Source: Epiperipatus broadwayi
Taxonomy: Eukaryota > Onychophora > Udeonychophora > Euonychophora > Peripatidae
Direction of reading: 5' to 3'
NCBI GenBank assembly: GCA_028023455.1
Contig: JAQFVV010000508.1
Span: forward strand, 334,001 to 398,000
Length of the DNA: 64,000 nucleotides
Shown: positions 35,451 through 48,720 of the stretch, piece after piece
Position numbering within the stretch: the first letter of the stretch is position 1
Layout: every line of letters starts with the position of its first letter
Translations under genes and position numbers: made by a program
Notes under the pieces: model-generated
Seen by the model: only the letters and a program-made list of their open reading frames with translations
What the model was told of the DNA's origin: nothing
Databases searched by the model: none

Positions 35451-37648
35451 CTTATCGTAACCCCCAGATTGGATTAAAAGAACAATATATTGAACCAGAT
35501 TGATATCTGATTCAAGGATTTTACTGCCAAAATTAAAAACTTAATTTTTGTTAAATCTTATCTAATGTTAATTGTTTTTATTATTATTTAAAAAGAGTAT
35601 ATGTATTAAAACACCTACTCAATTATATTTAAAATAGATCGTTTTAGTGTTTTTAAAATAGTTTTCTTATACCACTTTTTTTTTCCTTTTTTTAAAATCA
35701 ATTTTATTAAAAAACAAGCTGACTAGCTAATTACATTCCTGTGCCTTTAATTTAACCAATGTAAACTCATTCTAAAAAGTGGAGATTTAATTGTGTTGTT
35801 GTTTTTTATGATCCCTGGGTAGAATTCTTAGATTAGATTGAGCTGGAGATTAATATGTGCCCTGCCTTAGGCATAGAATTCAACAACAAGGAAAGTGTTT
35901 TGCAGGAAATGTAAGAAATATAAATAGCCTCGCTAATTTGGAGTAGTTACTTATTCTTGACTAAACAAGTGGTTTCCCAAGTTAAAATCAGAATTCTTTT
36001 ATGTACTTTGATTGCAGCCTGTTGAGATCCAGAATTTTGGTAGCAGTTCAAACATTTAATTTCTTCAAAAAAAATTCACAGATGTCAAATACTGTACATG
36101 TTGTCATCATTAGAATGGTATGCTAACTTTACAAAGGATGCATCCCTAACTCCAAAACCTGCTCCAGTAATGCCATAAACCTCTAAAAGAAGCCAGAACC
36201 TCTTTACATATACCTTGCAATTGGCAAAGACCCTGAAAATGAGCTAAAATAATAGTGCACACTCCACTTGAACAGTACGTTACCGTAAGGTAACATTTTT
36301 TTTATTCTTCTCCAGGGTAAAATTTCTTTTAATTAAATTTCTGCTCAATCTAATTATAAATCTCTATTCCTAAGCAATATGTAATCTCATATTTAATATT
36401 TGTTGTGATTTCTTGTATTTTGCAATGTGTCATGGAACCTTAGTTTTACAATTCCAAGTTTGTTTTCAATTTTTGTTTATTGGAGAGTGATGTATGAGTT
36501 TTTATATTTTTATGCCTAAAACTTTTTATAAATGTTTTAGCAGTCATGTATATTTTAAATGCTTACCTGTCATTATTTTAGTAGCTAATAATTAATTTTA
36601 AACACTGTGTTTATGTTTTTGCAAACCTCTTAAAATATTTTGACTGGCGACTTTATTTTTCTAGTTTTTCACAAGTGGGGATTTCATTTTTTCGTTTCTT
36701 ATATATCTCAAAGCGGAAACAAGAATTGTTTTTCTTTGTAATTTTATAAGTCACCAGCAGGAAGATAATATTCATCCCTTTGTAAATCACAGGTGATAGA
36801 GACTTTTGCTGCTAAAGTATTTAAAGCTTAGGTAATTTTGTACTCATGTTCACTCTCCAATAGAGTTATTTTGTATTTACATGTAGCTTTAAATTTATCA
36901 GAGCATGTACTCAGAACTTGTTTCATAAATTTATTTCTTAATTATAATTATTTGTAATTCATTTTCTTTAATTGCTGGTGCAAACATAACTGTTTTTGTG
37001 ATGATTTACTTGGCTCCTATTGAGACCTTTAATTGTGATTCTTAGAGTAGTTTTTGCCAATTGTTTGGCTGGGATTCGCTAGTTTTAATTGTTTTCCTTT
37101 CATTTTAATTCATATTTTTTGGTTGTTCTTGAGGTAGATCAATCACCTTTATTTTAAACTTAATATTAGGTGCAGCTTCGACCAACACATGACATTCATG
37201 GTCCGACATGTTTCACGGGCCTCACAAAGCTTGCTGGCACTGGTTTAGTTGAAATATCTGAAAGTGAAAAACAATGTTTGTGTGAATCCTCTGCTGAATA
37301 AAATTGCTTCCTCCCTTTATAATTCATTATTGAAAAATCAGTAAGTCTGCCAGAGCATTGTGTTTAGTCTTTCTGGTACATGCCTAAACTAATCATATTT
37401 ATTAACTTAGAAACTTTTCTTATAAATCTTCTCTTAATAAAATTTTTAAATTTGTTTAAACTTAATTTGGCTGATGTTTGTCTTGGTGCTTTTGTGTCTC
37501 AATTGTCTAAACAATTTTAAGATCTCTTATTTGGTGCAAACCATAATCATCATCCATTCTGATGACAGTAAATAAATTTTCCAGATACATAGTGATCTGG
37601 TGGCGCCCTCTGTGTCAGAATGGATTGAGTGTCTGGTACATTAAACAT
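35451..37648. other. Less AT-rich region with unassigned ORF and hairpin
   Basis: Patches at 35800-36250, 37160-37310 and 37540-37640 have higher complexity. The perfect stem GTTACC/GGTAAC with a GTAA loop is at 36279-36294. GGTGGCGCCCTCTGTGTCAG near 37600 is locally GC-rich. No element could be named. Confidence 0.4.
36085..36243 (-). CDS. Unrecognised ORF remnant, about 52 codons
   Basis: The minus strand has an open stretch reading KVYVKRFWLLLEVYGITGAG, FGVRDASFVKL and AYHSNDDNMYSI, then a stop. Its amino-acid composition is balanced, unlike the AT-driven frames around it, which suggests genuine coding ancestry. No Met lies at its upstream end, so it would be an exon or a fragment of a mobile-element protein. 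The family is not recognised. Confidence 0.35.
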   Translation of the reverse strand, partial: LIFRVFANCKVYVKRFWLLLEVYGITGAGFGVRDASFVKLAYHSNDDNMYSI

Positions 37649-38599
37649 CTGGATCTCATTTTACGCGATAGATAGGTTCCTCAGAAAACACGCGCAAAAA
37701 TAGATGTAACTTACCTTGAAAAAGGGAGGATATGGACTGTGATTTTTCAAAAATTGCATAAAAGCAAAGCACCAATGTAAAATTACTTTAAAATTCGTGC
37801 AAAAAAATAAGGAAATAAAATATGACTAATAAAAAATTTCAAATTTGAAAAAAATTGATACAAGACAAACTTTTTTAAATTATAATATTTAATTTTATTC
37901 AAAATAATATATTTTTATGCATAATTTACAGTACAGTAATTGACATTTTTTAAACACATTTTAATTATTATCACTACTTGCTTATAAACAGGTTCATTTG
38001 CAAACTGGAAGTACAACTAGCGCCAAATTCACTCTCATGTTGTGTTAATGGTTTTCTGGTGTCAATGTAATTAGTAATTAGTCTTTGAGACAATGATTTT
38101 ATTAATTGTTTATGAAGCTCGCGATATCCAGAAATACAACCATTTAGCTCTCAGTGGAATTTAAGAGCATGTTCATGATTAGTGTCATTAATAAGAAAAT
38201 AATTAAAAATAAACTTGTGGACACTAAATGATTAATAATTGATTATGCTCTTTTATAGAATGCAAAAACAGAATGTGATTGAAAATGTAAAATTAACATG
38301 CGCAATGTTTGAACAAATTTACATTATAATCTTTTAAAATTCATTGTGTGTATACATAAATTGTGGAAATCATGATTTTAATTTCATTATTGCATAAAAT
38401 CTTACTATTATAAAGCACTGAAAATATTGAAATTACTAAGATGAAAGTCGAATACCAATAATGTGCTATTACTTTCAATATTATGTAAATGTGCAAAATT
38501 AATAAGTAATAGAACATTATTGGAGTTCGACTTCTGAAGAAATGTGAATCGCGCAACTTTAAAATCATGTTAAATAAACCCACGTAAAAAGAGACCCAG
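37649..38599. mobile_element. Non-autonomous DNA transposon, copy 2
   Basis: It has the same terminal inverted repeats and interior order as 14302-15495: CTGGATCTCATTTTACGCG at the left and TACGTAAAAAGAGACCCAG-like sequence at the right end. Interior landmarks include GCATAAAAGCAAAGCACCAA, AGTACAACTAGCGCC and GACACTAAATGATTAATAAT. It is shorter than copy 1 because it lacks the LINE tail and some internal segments. Confidence 0.75.
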
Positions 38600-38752
38600 A
38601 AGTATATAATTTATGAATATGAACCAAATGTCAGTAACACAGTATGGATGAATGTCACTAACAACATGAAATATAATTTACTGCTTTAAAATAGATGAAC
38701 CTCGTTTGAATGCGATAGTTTATATAAATAACATGCTATGCCACTAGAATAT

Positions 38753-39108
<356 letters not shown>

Positions 39109-40740
39109 TTAGATTTTATTTGATAAAATATACATTAAGATTTTATTTAGTAAAAGAAACATTAAGATTTACCCCCATCCCTTTTTCTGCTATTTAAAAT
39201 AAATCAATCCCACCTTCTTTGATTTTACAATAATTGGAATATATAAGTACTATATTTGATATTTTAAAAATAAGTAAAAATAAAAGTAGCAGTTATGAAA
39301 AAAACTAATCGGTCACCTTTTCAGAATTGAATAACATTTATAAAATAAATAAGGTTTCAAAGCATTAATTAGCTTGAGTTCTGAATTCACCCTGGGTAAA
39401 AAATCCAGAGTTAAACATATATATATATATATCTTTTATACTAAAACAAATAAAATGTTGGCTTGTAAAACAATCTGGCGAACAGATATCATATAATATA
39501 TTTTGAGGGAATGTTAAAAACTTAATTAATGGAGATTTAATCGAAAGACAAAATGGGTTTTAGAAATTACATTTGCCAGGTTGCTGTAAATTGGCATATT
39601 AATAATAAGCAAGCAGGTATATAAATTAAATGATAAATACATATAAATAAATGACCGCACCAAAGTTAAGGAAAGTTAAGAGCATATGTGAGAGAATTAC
39701 ATTTATAGAAATTACTTAAGAGTAAATTACATTTACATATTTAAAAAAAAGGTAAAGTTAAATAACACATTAGAAGAAATCTTGATAGATCAGTTAGCTA
39801 AATTTAGTTTGAGGTGATGTCTTGAAAAGTTACCTTGCAATTTTTAAAGTCCAATTTATAGTATGGCACATGCACGGCAATTGAAATGCAAGTTCTTCGG
39901 TGGCAGCAAGCTTCTATTAGCATTAAAGTTCTTAGGTCGGGCTTTTACTTCACTCTTGAGTAGCAGAATGATATGGCTGCAGAAGATGATGATCCAACAG
40001 TGTCAAAAAGGGTGGTGGATTTACACTACATCCTTATTTATTTTCACAGCCATGTTAACAATCACTTCTCACTAGAGTAGCTGTTCGCTACTGTGACTCA
40101 AAATTCAGCCATTTTATATTCTACCCAGGTGTTTTTGGAATGCTTTTAATCACTTAGTTTTAGCTTTACAATCTAACTCTCTGATCTTAAAATTCTTACT
40201 TTTCTTTATCGATTGTTTTGAAGATGCACAGTAAGATAACTTTTAAAAATAAATTCAAATCTATTTCCAAATTAAAAATAGATTTGTCAAAATGTTCATA
40301 AAAGAAAATCTTTAATCTTAATCCCCATTTTAAGTAAAAACTTTAATTAAAATACCTTCCCCAGATTAAAACAATAGTGTTTCAAACCCTTTAATCATTT
40401 TTGGACAATTAACAGTTCATCTTCCATATTGGATTTTGTAAAATATACATTTTAATAAAAAAAGTACTTTAAAAAAAAACGTTTAAATGACATATAATAA
40501 AATATTTACAAAAAATCAATATTTTGTTAGTATTTTTCTCATATATATATATGAGCCACACCTATAATACTTTAATAAAAAAGCTAATAATTAATAAAAA
40601 AGAATGAATAATAATTTTAAAAAAATTGTTAGTGAGACGTTAAAATTTTATAACTTAGGAGCGCATCTCAAATATATATATATTACAAAATGAGCAGGAG
40701 AGGATATAGGGTTTAAACACAGGTTAGTAGATGGAACTAT
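39109..40740. other. AT-rich region with one more complex patch
   Basis: The patch 39780-40140 is less AT-rich and holds a 70-codon plus-strand frame (39863-40075) without recognisable motif. At about 40075-40095 the stem AGTAGC/GCTACT has a short loop. The stretch may be a decayed mobile element. Confidence 0.35.
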
Positions 40741-40773
40741 GAAGCTCAATCTTAAGCTAAGATTGACTGCTTC
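40741..40773. repeat. Hairpin GAAGCTCAATCTT, reaching a TGCTTCAATATA end
   Basis: GAAGCTCAATCTT pairs with AAGATTGACTGCTTC across AAGCT, allowing a small bulge. The same TTCAATATA flank follows a different hairpin at 54181-54208. Confidence 0.6.
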
Positions 40774-41322
40774 AATATATATATATATATATTACTAAAT
40801 AAGTGGGTCATGAGCACGATCAGTGTGATTTATGTATTTATCCTTGCTGGCACTTGAGAAAAAGGAATATAATGATCATTATTTATTAGTATTAAATATT
40901 TTGTAATAAAAGTCAGTAATATAATAATATTGAGACATATAATCAAGTATATTTAATTTTATTTATTAAGAAAAAAAGAGAATTATTTGTTCATTTAATA
41001 AGAATTTATATCATTTGATTTTGGTGGAATATTTTTTACATCTTAATGATCAGTCAACTAATAGAAAACCGTCATATTTTTTCTTCTTTAATTGTATTTG
41101 CTATAATCACATTTATCAGGGGTTATAATTTTATGACTCATTATTATTTTATTAAAGCAATGATATTTTTTGAAAATGTATTCAGAGTGACATTATGATT
41201 AGGTTCATATAAAGTAAATCTGAATTCATATCTTAATGTGTGTGAGTGGATCTATGGCCTGTATATTCAAATACTCCTATTTAATGACTATATATATATA
41301 TATATATATAGTAGATCGGAAG
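40774..41322. other. AT-rich DNA, nothing recognised
   Basis: Short (AT)n runs only, including one at about 41289-41310. Confidence 0.5.
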
Positions 41323-41335
41323 TTTTTAAACTTCA

Positions 41336-41377
<42 letters not shown>

Positions 41378-41390
41378 TGAAGTTTAAAAA
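41323..41390. repeat. Perfect 68-bp palindrome with (AT)16 centre
   Basis: The unique 18-bp arm TTTTTAAACTTCACTAAT is followed by 32 bases of alternating AT and its exact reverse complement. Confidence 0.95.
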
Positions 41391-42699
41391 CACATCTGTA
41401 TTATAAATAATACATGATAGAAACAACTTGTCCATATATATATTTAAAGGATTTTTGATTGTAAAAACAAAAATGTATTTAGAAAAATGATAAAAACAAA
41501 TCTTGAATTTAAAAAAATTCAAAATTAATTAATATTTTTAAATAGTTGTGTTCAGTGATGATGCTTTTAATAATATTTTTTTCACATCTTTTGTTATTAT
41601 CTTAGTTTTAATTTCCCTACAGAGTATGTTAAGTAAATTATTGATCTAAATCGAGTATTATTCACATTTCTGTTTAATTTTTAAAAACATACTACATGCA
41701 AATTAGATAAGCTTATGTATGCAAGTTTAATTATTAAATGATTACCTATTTCAAAACATTCTTTTTCAACTAATATTTATTTTAAAATATGGATGATTTA
41801 GTTATTTTTTATATTGTATTATTATTAATAATTGACTTCATTATAAAATTTTGTTTTAATTATTAAGAAGCCTCTGGATTATCTGCATCTTATCTAAATC
41901 TAATCCTATATTGTTTATTAACTTCAGAATATGGCTATGTAGTGATATTGTAAAATTATTCATTTAGAGAAATATATTAAAGCACTTAAATATTTTTGGA
42001 GAAATATGATGGCATGTATTTTTATTATCATTTCCAGCTACAAAAATATTTATAGCAGAATAATATATATATATTTTTAAAATTTATCCAGTTTCACTAA
42101 TCAATACTATTCTTTACTAGATTACCTCAAATGGTGATCACTCATTTCATTGTTTCATGTTACATAAGGCTATTTTTTGAGATTAAGTTTAGCATTTTTT
42201 ATTATTTATCTATTGTATTCAATCCTGAAAAATATGCTTGTCTCTATTTAAACATTTTAATTAATATCAATGAATTTACTTATATACGTTGTTTATCATA
42301 TATACATTTTATTCATTATTTTTATTATTACAATTAGCATACATGTTTACATAATTTTTGTGTGATCTGAAATCTTTATATTATTCTTCAATAATGAGTG
42401 TGAGTTTCAAAATTTTAAGTAAGAACTGATAAAATATCTTTAATAAAGTCTGTTTTTTGAAATGTATAGGCATATTTGTTTTTGAGTTATTTTTACCAAA
42501 ACACAAAATTCAAATTTATTCTTAAGATTAATTTAATCAATTATTGTTCACTTTGTATTAATAATCAAAAAATCTGTATCAAAATTAACTATAATTAATT
42601 CATTAGTTTTAATAAATGTTTTTAAGAACATTAGTATTTTAAATATATGATTGTCACGAATAATATGTTTGTAGCTTAATTTTCAGTATACCAATCTCA
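41391..42699. other. AT-rich DNA, nothing recognised
   Basis: No domain-bearing frame or repeat. Confidence 0.5.
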
Positions 42700-42815
42700 C
42701 ATCTTGTAAAGGGATGTAATCAAAAACTCATGACCAAAGACGGGAAATAATTATATGATCCACAAGATACACATTTCATACTGATTTAGCACTCATCAGT
42801 TGGCCCAGACCATGA
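42700..42815 (+). repeat. Direct repeat left of the GATA array
   Basis: CATCTTGTAAAGGGATGTAA, then CACATTTCAT and TTGGCCCAGACCATGATCT match 43467-43590 (CATCTTGTGAAGGAATGTAA, CACATTTCAT, TTGGCCAGATCACAATCT). Confidence 0.65.
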
Positions 42816-42845
42816 TCTATTTTATACAATTTTATAATTGCTCAG

Positions 42846-43266
<421 letters not shown>

Positions 43267-43466
43267 CATATTACAGCAATTTATTTGATATATCAAATGT
43301 GTTATTCTCATAGATTTGACTCAAATCACTTTATGACAAAAATATTAATAAACGTTATTAGTTAATCATTAGACTAAAATTATCCAATAATGATTAATAT
43401 TTCTGAAGATTAATTTTTACTACACGATCCTCACTCAAGGTGAGAACAGATTTCTATCAAATTTTA

Positions 43467-43590
43467 ACATCTTGTGAAGGAATGTAATTATAAACAGTTG
43501 ACCAAAAACATATGAAAATTTTATGACATTTGGGATTCACATTTCATGCCAAGCCAATACACATCTATTGGCCAGATCACAATCTTTTAC
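43467..43590 (+). repeat. Direct repeat right of the GATA array
   Basis: This is copy 2 of 42700-42815. Just downstream, 43612-43655 (TTATCAAATAAACTGTAGTAA, abbreviated by divergence) is similar to the reverse complement of 43266-43300, the right flank of the array. Confidence 0.6.
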
Positions 43591-43659
43591 ATATATCTTT
43601 AACAATCTTTTTATTTGACCCTTATCAAATAAACTGTAGTAATTTGTTATCTATATATT

Positions 43660-45020
43660 TTTCAATTTATTATTTTCTTACACAACATCACTCATGTCCT
43701 TTTAAGAATATTATTATTATTACTTTTTATTTGAGTTTAATATTTATATGGTTATGCTATTATTATTTATTTCAACTAAAACACGTCATTTTTAATTTTT
43801 ATTTAGTCATGCTCTGCTGTGTCCAAAACACAGACTTATGAACTGGATTATTCATAAATTTTGGGTTGTCATAATTCAGGGACTGACACTATTTTTTTTC
43901 TTTCAAAGTTTTTATTTTTACTCTTTATCAAAACTTCACACATATACAATTTCTGTTGAATTATCCAACTTATATTATTTATTTATATTTTCTTATTCAG
44001 ATGCTTAAAAAAAATCTTTTACTTATGCTTATTATAAAACGAAATTTCTAACTACAATCACATTTCCTTAACACAATTCAGGATCATCATCCATAAATCT
44101 AACTTGTCAGTCTAGATGATTAATAGACTACTTTTTATTTGTGGCAATTAATTTTGATATCTTTCTTTTGATAATCTTTTATAGTATGCATTCATGCTAG
44201 GGGATTGTGAATCACCCCTCAGTCTTTTAGATTGTCTTGGATGGGTCAAAACCTGAGTTACTTCTGATCCTTCAAAAATTTTTTCAAGATTTACAGAAAA
44301 TCAGCTTTTCTCAATTAATTTAAGAGTTTTTTGTGGCCAATATTCATGCCATTTATGTGCAGCTTTTTAGATTGAGGTTTAAACCCCCTATCTTTTGTAT
44401 TATAGGCAGATCTAGTGCTATCAGAAGCACCTACTAATAAAGCTCTTTGCTCAACTGCCTTCTTATCTATGCCAATGATTCATTTGTCCTATGTTATAAG
44501 GAAAACTGTGCTGTACTAATTTAATAATCTGAGATTTAGATAATGTCATGGCATCAGTGCTTTTAATTTCACAACATACCTATGGAAGAATGTAGTGAAA
44601 GGTTCTCCAGGTAATCAAATTTTGAGTCATCTAAAGTCTAATTTTCTTTTGTCATTGTTTACTCCTAAAACTCACTAAGATTATTGTTTTTTTTAAAGAC
44701 AGAGTTCCACCAAGCTTGACAGGTACCTTGAAGATATCTGCATGTGATGGCAATCTTGGGCTCTTCACTTAGCAGATTTAATATAAAGTACCTTTCTGAG
44801 CTAATAATATGTTCTGTGGGAGTTTCACTTAATTATATCTTGAAAATATATTTATTTTTAAAAATTGTTTGATTACTGCAGAGCTGTTATTTTGTAATTG
44901 CATGTTTATATTCATGCTCTCCTGACTGCAATTATTAAAGTCTATATTGGCTTTTTTCACTTATCTTACTAATTTCACTAATCATTTCTCATTGCCTACT
45001 ATTATTAAAATCTACTTCAT
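43660..45020. other. Moderately complex DNA, possibly decayed element
   Basis: The minus strand from 45020 to 44100 shows longer interrupted frames (for example VPVKLGGTLSLKK and EVTQVLTHPRQSKRLRGDSQ). No family was recognised. It lies directly downstream of the coiled-coil ORF fossil. Confidence 0.3.
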
Positions 45021-45506
45021 CTATTTTATCACTAAACTATTAATTTCTATCCAGGCATTTTCTATTATTCTGTCATTTTCTAATGTATTCTTTGTTACTA
45101 CTCCCTGTAGCAGTTCTATTTTTACTTTCTGTTCTAACTTAATTTTCTCAATTTCTTGATACACAGTCTCAATTTGATTTTCTATTTGATTTACATTTCC
45201 ACATATTTCTTTCATAATTTCTTTTTTTATTTTTTCGTAGCCTGATTTAATCTGATGTTTTTAAATTTTCAAGCATTTGAGCTTCATTTTCTAATTTTAT
45301 GTTTGTTTTTTTTATTTTGATTTTTAATCTTTTTGGTTGTTTTTTATTTTCATTTATAAACTTTTTAGTTGCTTCTTTATTTTGTTTTTGAAGTGATTTG
45401 ATTGTCTAATTTTGCCTTTTTTAAGTTCTTCACATATTTTAATCATCATTATCATGATGTCATTACTTTCTTGCTTTTTACTTTTATTTTTTCTTGATGT
45501 GAACAT
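45021..45506 (-). pseudogene. Coiled-coil ORF fossil, possibly a retroelement first ORF
   Basis: From a Met at 45506 the minus strand reads MFTSRKNKSKKQES, then MIKICEELKKGK, and after frame breaks KEICGNVNQIENQIETVYQE followed by IEKIKLEQKVKIELL (open 45021-45215). The pattern is rich in Glu, Lys, Gln and regularly spaced Ile/Leu, as in a coiled coil. Small basic coiled-coil proteins are typical LINE first ORFs, but no RNA-recognition or zinc-knuckle motif is visible. Several stops interrupt it. Confidence 0.4.
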
Positions 45507-45540
45507 TTTTTATCTTGAGCTTCCATTTTTGCTCTTGTTC

Positions 45541-47699
45541 TGATAAACATTTATACTGTTTAATTTTATTATGATAATCATTATCCTTTTCTCAATATTA
45601 CTATTGTTTATTTATTTCTTTTTTTTAACCATTCTATTAGACATTTTTAAAACTCATTTACTTTATTCTTTCATTTAATTAGTATGATCACCCAATTTCC
45701 CATTTAACATTATTTGCCTGCTTATATCTGCCATCTACCATTGCTGGTTTGAGAAATCTATTTTTATAATTCTGACCACAATTTGTTATTTGTCTTAGTC
45801 TATCTACACATTTATAAAAAATACTATCAAATGTAAGAAATGGGTGTTGAAAAACCAAATGAACACTCCTGATTGTAAGACTAGTAGATAATGGTAAGGT
45901 TAGAGCAGCTACAAAATGTCCAAATTTTCACTGGAGCACAAACTTAATGTTCATGTTAATGGATGTTGCAAAGCAAACTTAACAACATCAGAATTTCTGG
46001 AATAATCTCAATACAACTTCAAATATTTTCTAATAATTTATAATAACTGACTAATAAAAATGTATCAGTTTATAAACCTTGATGAACTATTGTCTGAGTT
46101 CCTCTATGTCATTAATCATTTTCAATCTTTTCTTCTAATTAATTAATCTTTTTTTAATAATAACATTACTGATAGGATTAATTATATAATCAGTTGAATG
46201 GTGTACTGATTTTCAGTAAAATAATCATTTTGTTCAGATAATCATTCACACAAACACACTAAATAGATAAAAAATATTTCATAATTAATTAAATGACATT
46301 CCATTCCATTTATTTTTCAAATGTATACATACAATTTAAAATATTTTATAAGCTGCAGTTTTCTTAAAGCTAATGATAAGCATCTTTTTTTTTATTTTTC
46401 AGTTTAAAGATGACATCATAGACTTTATATTTCAAATGGAAAATCTAACTAAATTTTTAAATTATAATTATATTATTTGTATTCTTTTTTTTTATTATTT
46501 TAAATTAAGATTAAAATAATTTGACAAGAATTTTATGTTTTTATTTTGCTTAATTCTTAACTGGATTTTTTCTACTATAAAATCTTATTCATATTACTAC
46601 TTAAATCATCCATATTCAACCTTCAACCCACAGGTGGCATGTCATATATGACCTGCTAAGCTTTTATGTGCAGCCCAGCAATAGACTGATGATTAATAGA
46701 TGCAACAACACTCTTCTTAATTAATGAATAATTATATGTGATTGATTTACTTTATTGACACATTAATAATGTTATTTGTCTTTTTTTTAAATTTTCCATA
46801 CCTGAAAAACCGGCCAAGTCTACTCTAGAAGTGCATAAGTATCTTCATATATGGCTTGTTCTCACACTCTACATGCTATCTTTAGCATTATTTTACTGAT
46901 ATTACCACCTTCAGTTTTTTTTATGTAAAAAAATCAATAATATTTAAATTTATTGATATAACAATGATGTAAATCAATCTTGTCAAGCTTCTGATTGGTT
47001 GTTTCTTCTTTTTTCTGCAAGGGAGCACCAATTTATGATTTTGACAGTTGTATTTTTACATTTTGAATTTGAAAACAAAAACATAATTTGCTAGATTTTT
47101 TTTTTCCTCACTTATTTGTTTTTCAGATTTTAGTCAAAAATATTCACTTTTACACTAAAAAATATTGATAACAAATTCAATAAATTATGACTGGAATTTA
47201 TAATTGGATGGTAAGTTTTTATTTTAATTTGACCATGTTAGCTTAATATCAATTATAAATATAAATTTATTTTTAAAAAACTTTTTTGTAATTTGACAAA
47301 TTATGAATAAGCATTAAAACAAATATAATTTTAAAGATACAAATAAATATATTTACTGCAGATTCTATAATTAACTAATTAAAAGTTTGAAACTTTAATT
47401 CAATCAGCCAGTAGTCCATGTTTTTGATGAAAAGGTGGGACATGACAATTTTATACATGGATTAGTATAAACACAGTCACATAGTATTATGTATTAAACT
47501 ATAATTTAAACACCATTTTCAAGCAACAAACAAAAATTATCAGATGAAAATAGAATATTTCAAGACAACTGGGAAGATGAATATTTTGTTGTGTTAAATA
47601 ACAAAGTCTCAGCCACTTGTTTGAAGTGCCACATGAAAAAATATATCATTGATTGTCATTTTTATTTAAAATAAAATTAAATAAAATTAATTATTTTAA
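45541..47699. other. AT-rich DNA, nothing recognised
   Basis: A small less AT-rich patch lies at 46610-46700 (CCACAGGTGGCATGTCATAT). No assignment. Confidence 0.45.
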
Positions 47700-47820
47700 C
47701 TGTCTAAAGATTTAAAAACCGAACTTTCCATATAGCAGAGCCACCAAGTGCAATACTTCATAATCAATGGATGCAGGAAGTTTATGCATAAAATTCCTAT
47801 CTAGTATCTACTCATCCAAC

Positions 47821-47855
47821 ATCCCTGACTAGTTTCTAGCTATCATCTGTGAGGA
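47821..47855 (-). ncRNA. Decayed hammerhead ribozyme, family 2
   Basis: The minus strand reads TCCTCA, then CAGATGA in place of CTGATGA, a TAGCTA stem-II remnant, GAAAC, TAGTC and AGGGAT. The helix III palindrome ACTAGT and GTC triplet are intact, but an invariant core U is changed and stem II is shortened. Confidence 0.7.
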
Positions 47856-48060
47856 GACTTAGATTTAAGAACACTGCACCTACATTTTACACTCTAATGT
47901 AACCATGCAGAAACCCCCTTGATTTAAGAGCACTGCCCTAGATCTTAAGATGCAATTCAACACTACAGCAGCTACCATTTACCTTAACCAAATAGTTGTA
48001 AAGTGGCTGCTGAAGGATTGCATTTGTTGCTAAGATGTAAGTATAGTGCTCTCAAATCTA

Positions 48061-48095
48061 AGTTTCTAACTGATGATAGTTAGAAACTAATGTAA
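48061..48095 (+). ncRNA. Decayed hammerhead ribozyme, family 2
   Basis: CTGATGA is retained (48070-48076) and GAAAC follows at 48083, but stem II is reduced to six bases and the cleavage triplet is lost (TAATG). The region has become a perfect hairpin: AGTTTCTAACT, a GATGAT loop and AGTTAGAAACT. Confidence 0.65.
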
Positions 48096-48509
48096 TGATG
48101 TTGTATAAGTAGGCTCTAGATAAGGCTTTTATGCACAAACCTTTTTGCATCCATGGATTATGAAGGCCTGCACTTGATGACACTCTGTAAAAAGAATTTT
48201 GAAATCATATTAACACAGCATGTATAAACACATGGAATGGTGATAATGTGATGTTTTAATGGTTTTACATATATCTTGCTCATAGAATAATGGTGACTAT
48301 GGTTTTCAAAAAAAGTCATCAAAATGTGTAGATGCTGAACTGAGTTCAGATCTATATGACTATACAAATCAAAGAGCTTGCTTTGAAAATATTATGGTGT
48401 TTTCAATTTCAACTTCTATCTTTATAGTTAACTAAATGTATAAAAGAGGCTGCTGGAGAGTTGTATTACATCCTATGGTCTAGGTGCTGTAATCTCAAAT
48501 CCAAGTATC

Positions 48510-48550
48510 TCTTCACAAATAAAAATCACAAGCTAGAAACGAGTCTGGGG
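48510..48550 (+). ncRNA. Hammerhead remnant, family 2, 3' half
   Basis: CACAAGCTAGAAACGAGTCTGGGGATGTTG retains the stem II 3' strand, GAAAC, the GTC triplet and the downstream stem I strand in pieces. The CTGATGA half is replaced by A-rich sequence. Confidence 0.6.
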
Positions 48551-48720
48551 ATGTTGCATAAGTAGGCAGTAAATAAAAATTTTATGCACAAACATTTCTG
48601 CATCCATTGATTATGAAAGCTTGCACATGGTGGCACTGCAATATAGACAGTTTGGTACTCTTATTAATAGCATTTGTAAACCTATGAAATGGTGATAATG
48701 TGATGCTTTAAAAGGTTAAG

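Larger units (their letters stand above)
47700..48720. mobile_element. Hammerhead family 2 cluster: inverted pair plus tandem monomer
   Basis: A minus-strand copy (about 47715-47980) faces a plus-strand copy (about 47990-48260), and a second plus-strand copy follows (about 48440-48720). Shared landmarks are GGCACTGC or GCCACC, AATCAATGGATGC, TTTATGCA, GTAGGC, GAAAC and the tail GGTGATAATGTGATG. GAAAC occurs at 48083 and 48536, 453 bp apart, so the plus copies are tandem monomers of about 450 bp. Confidence 0.75.
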
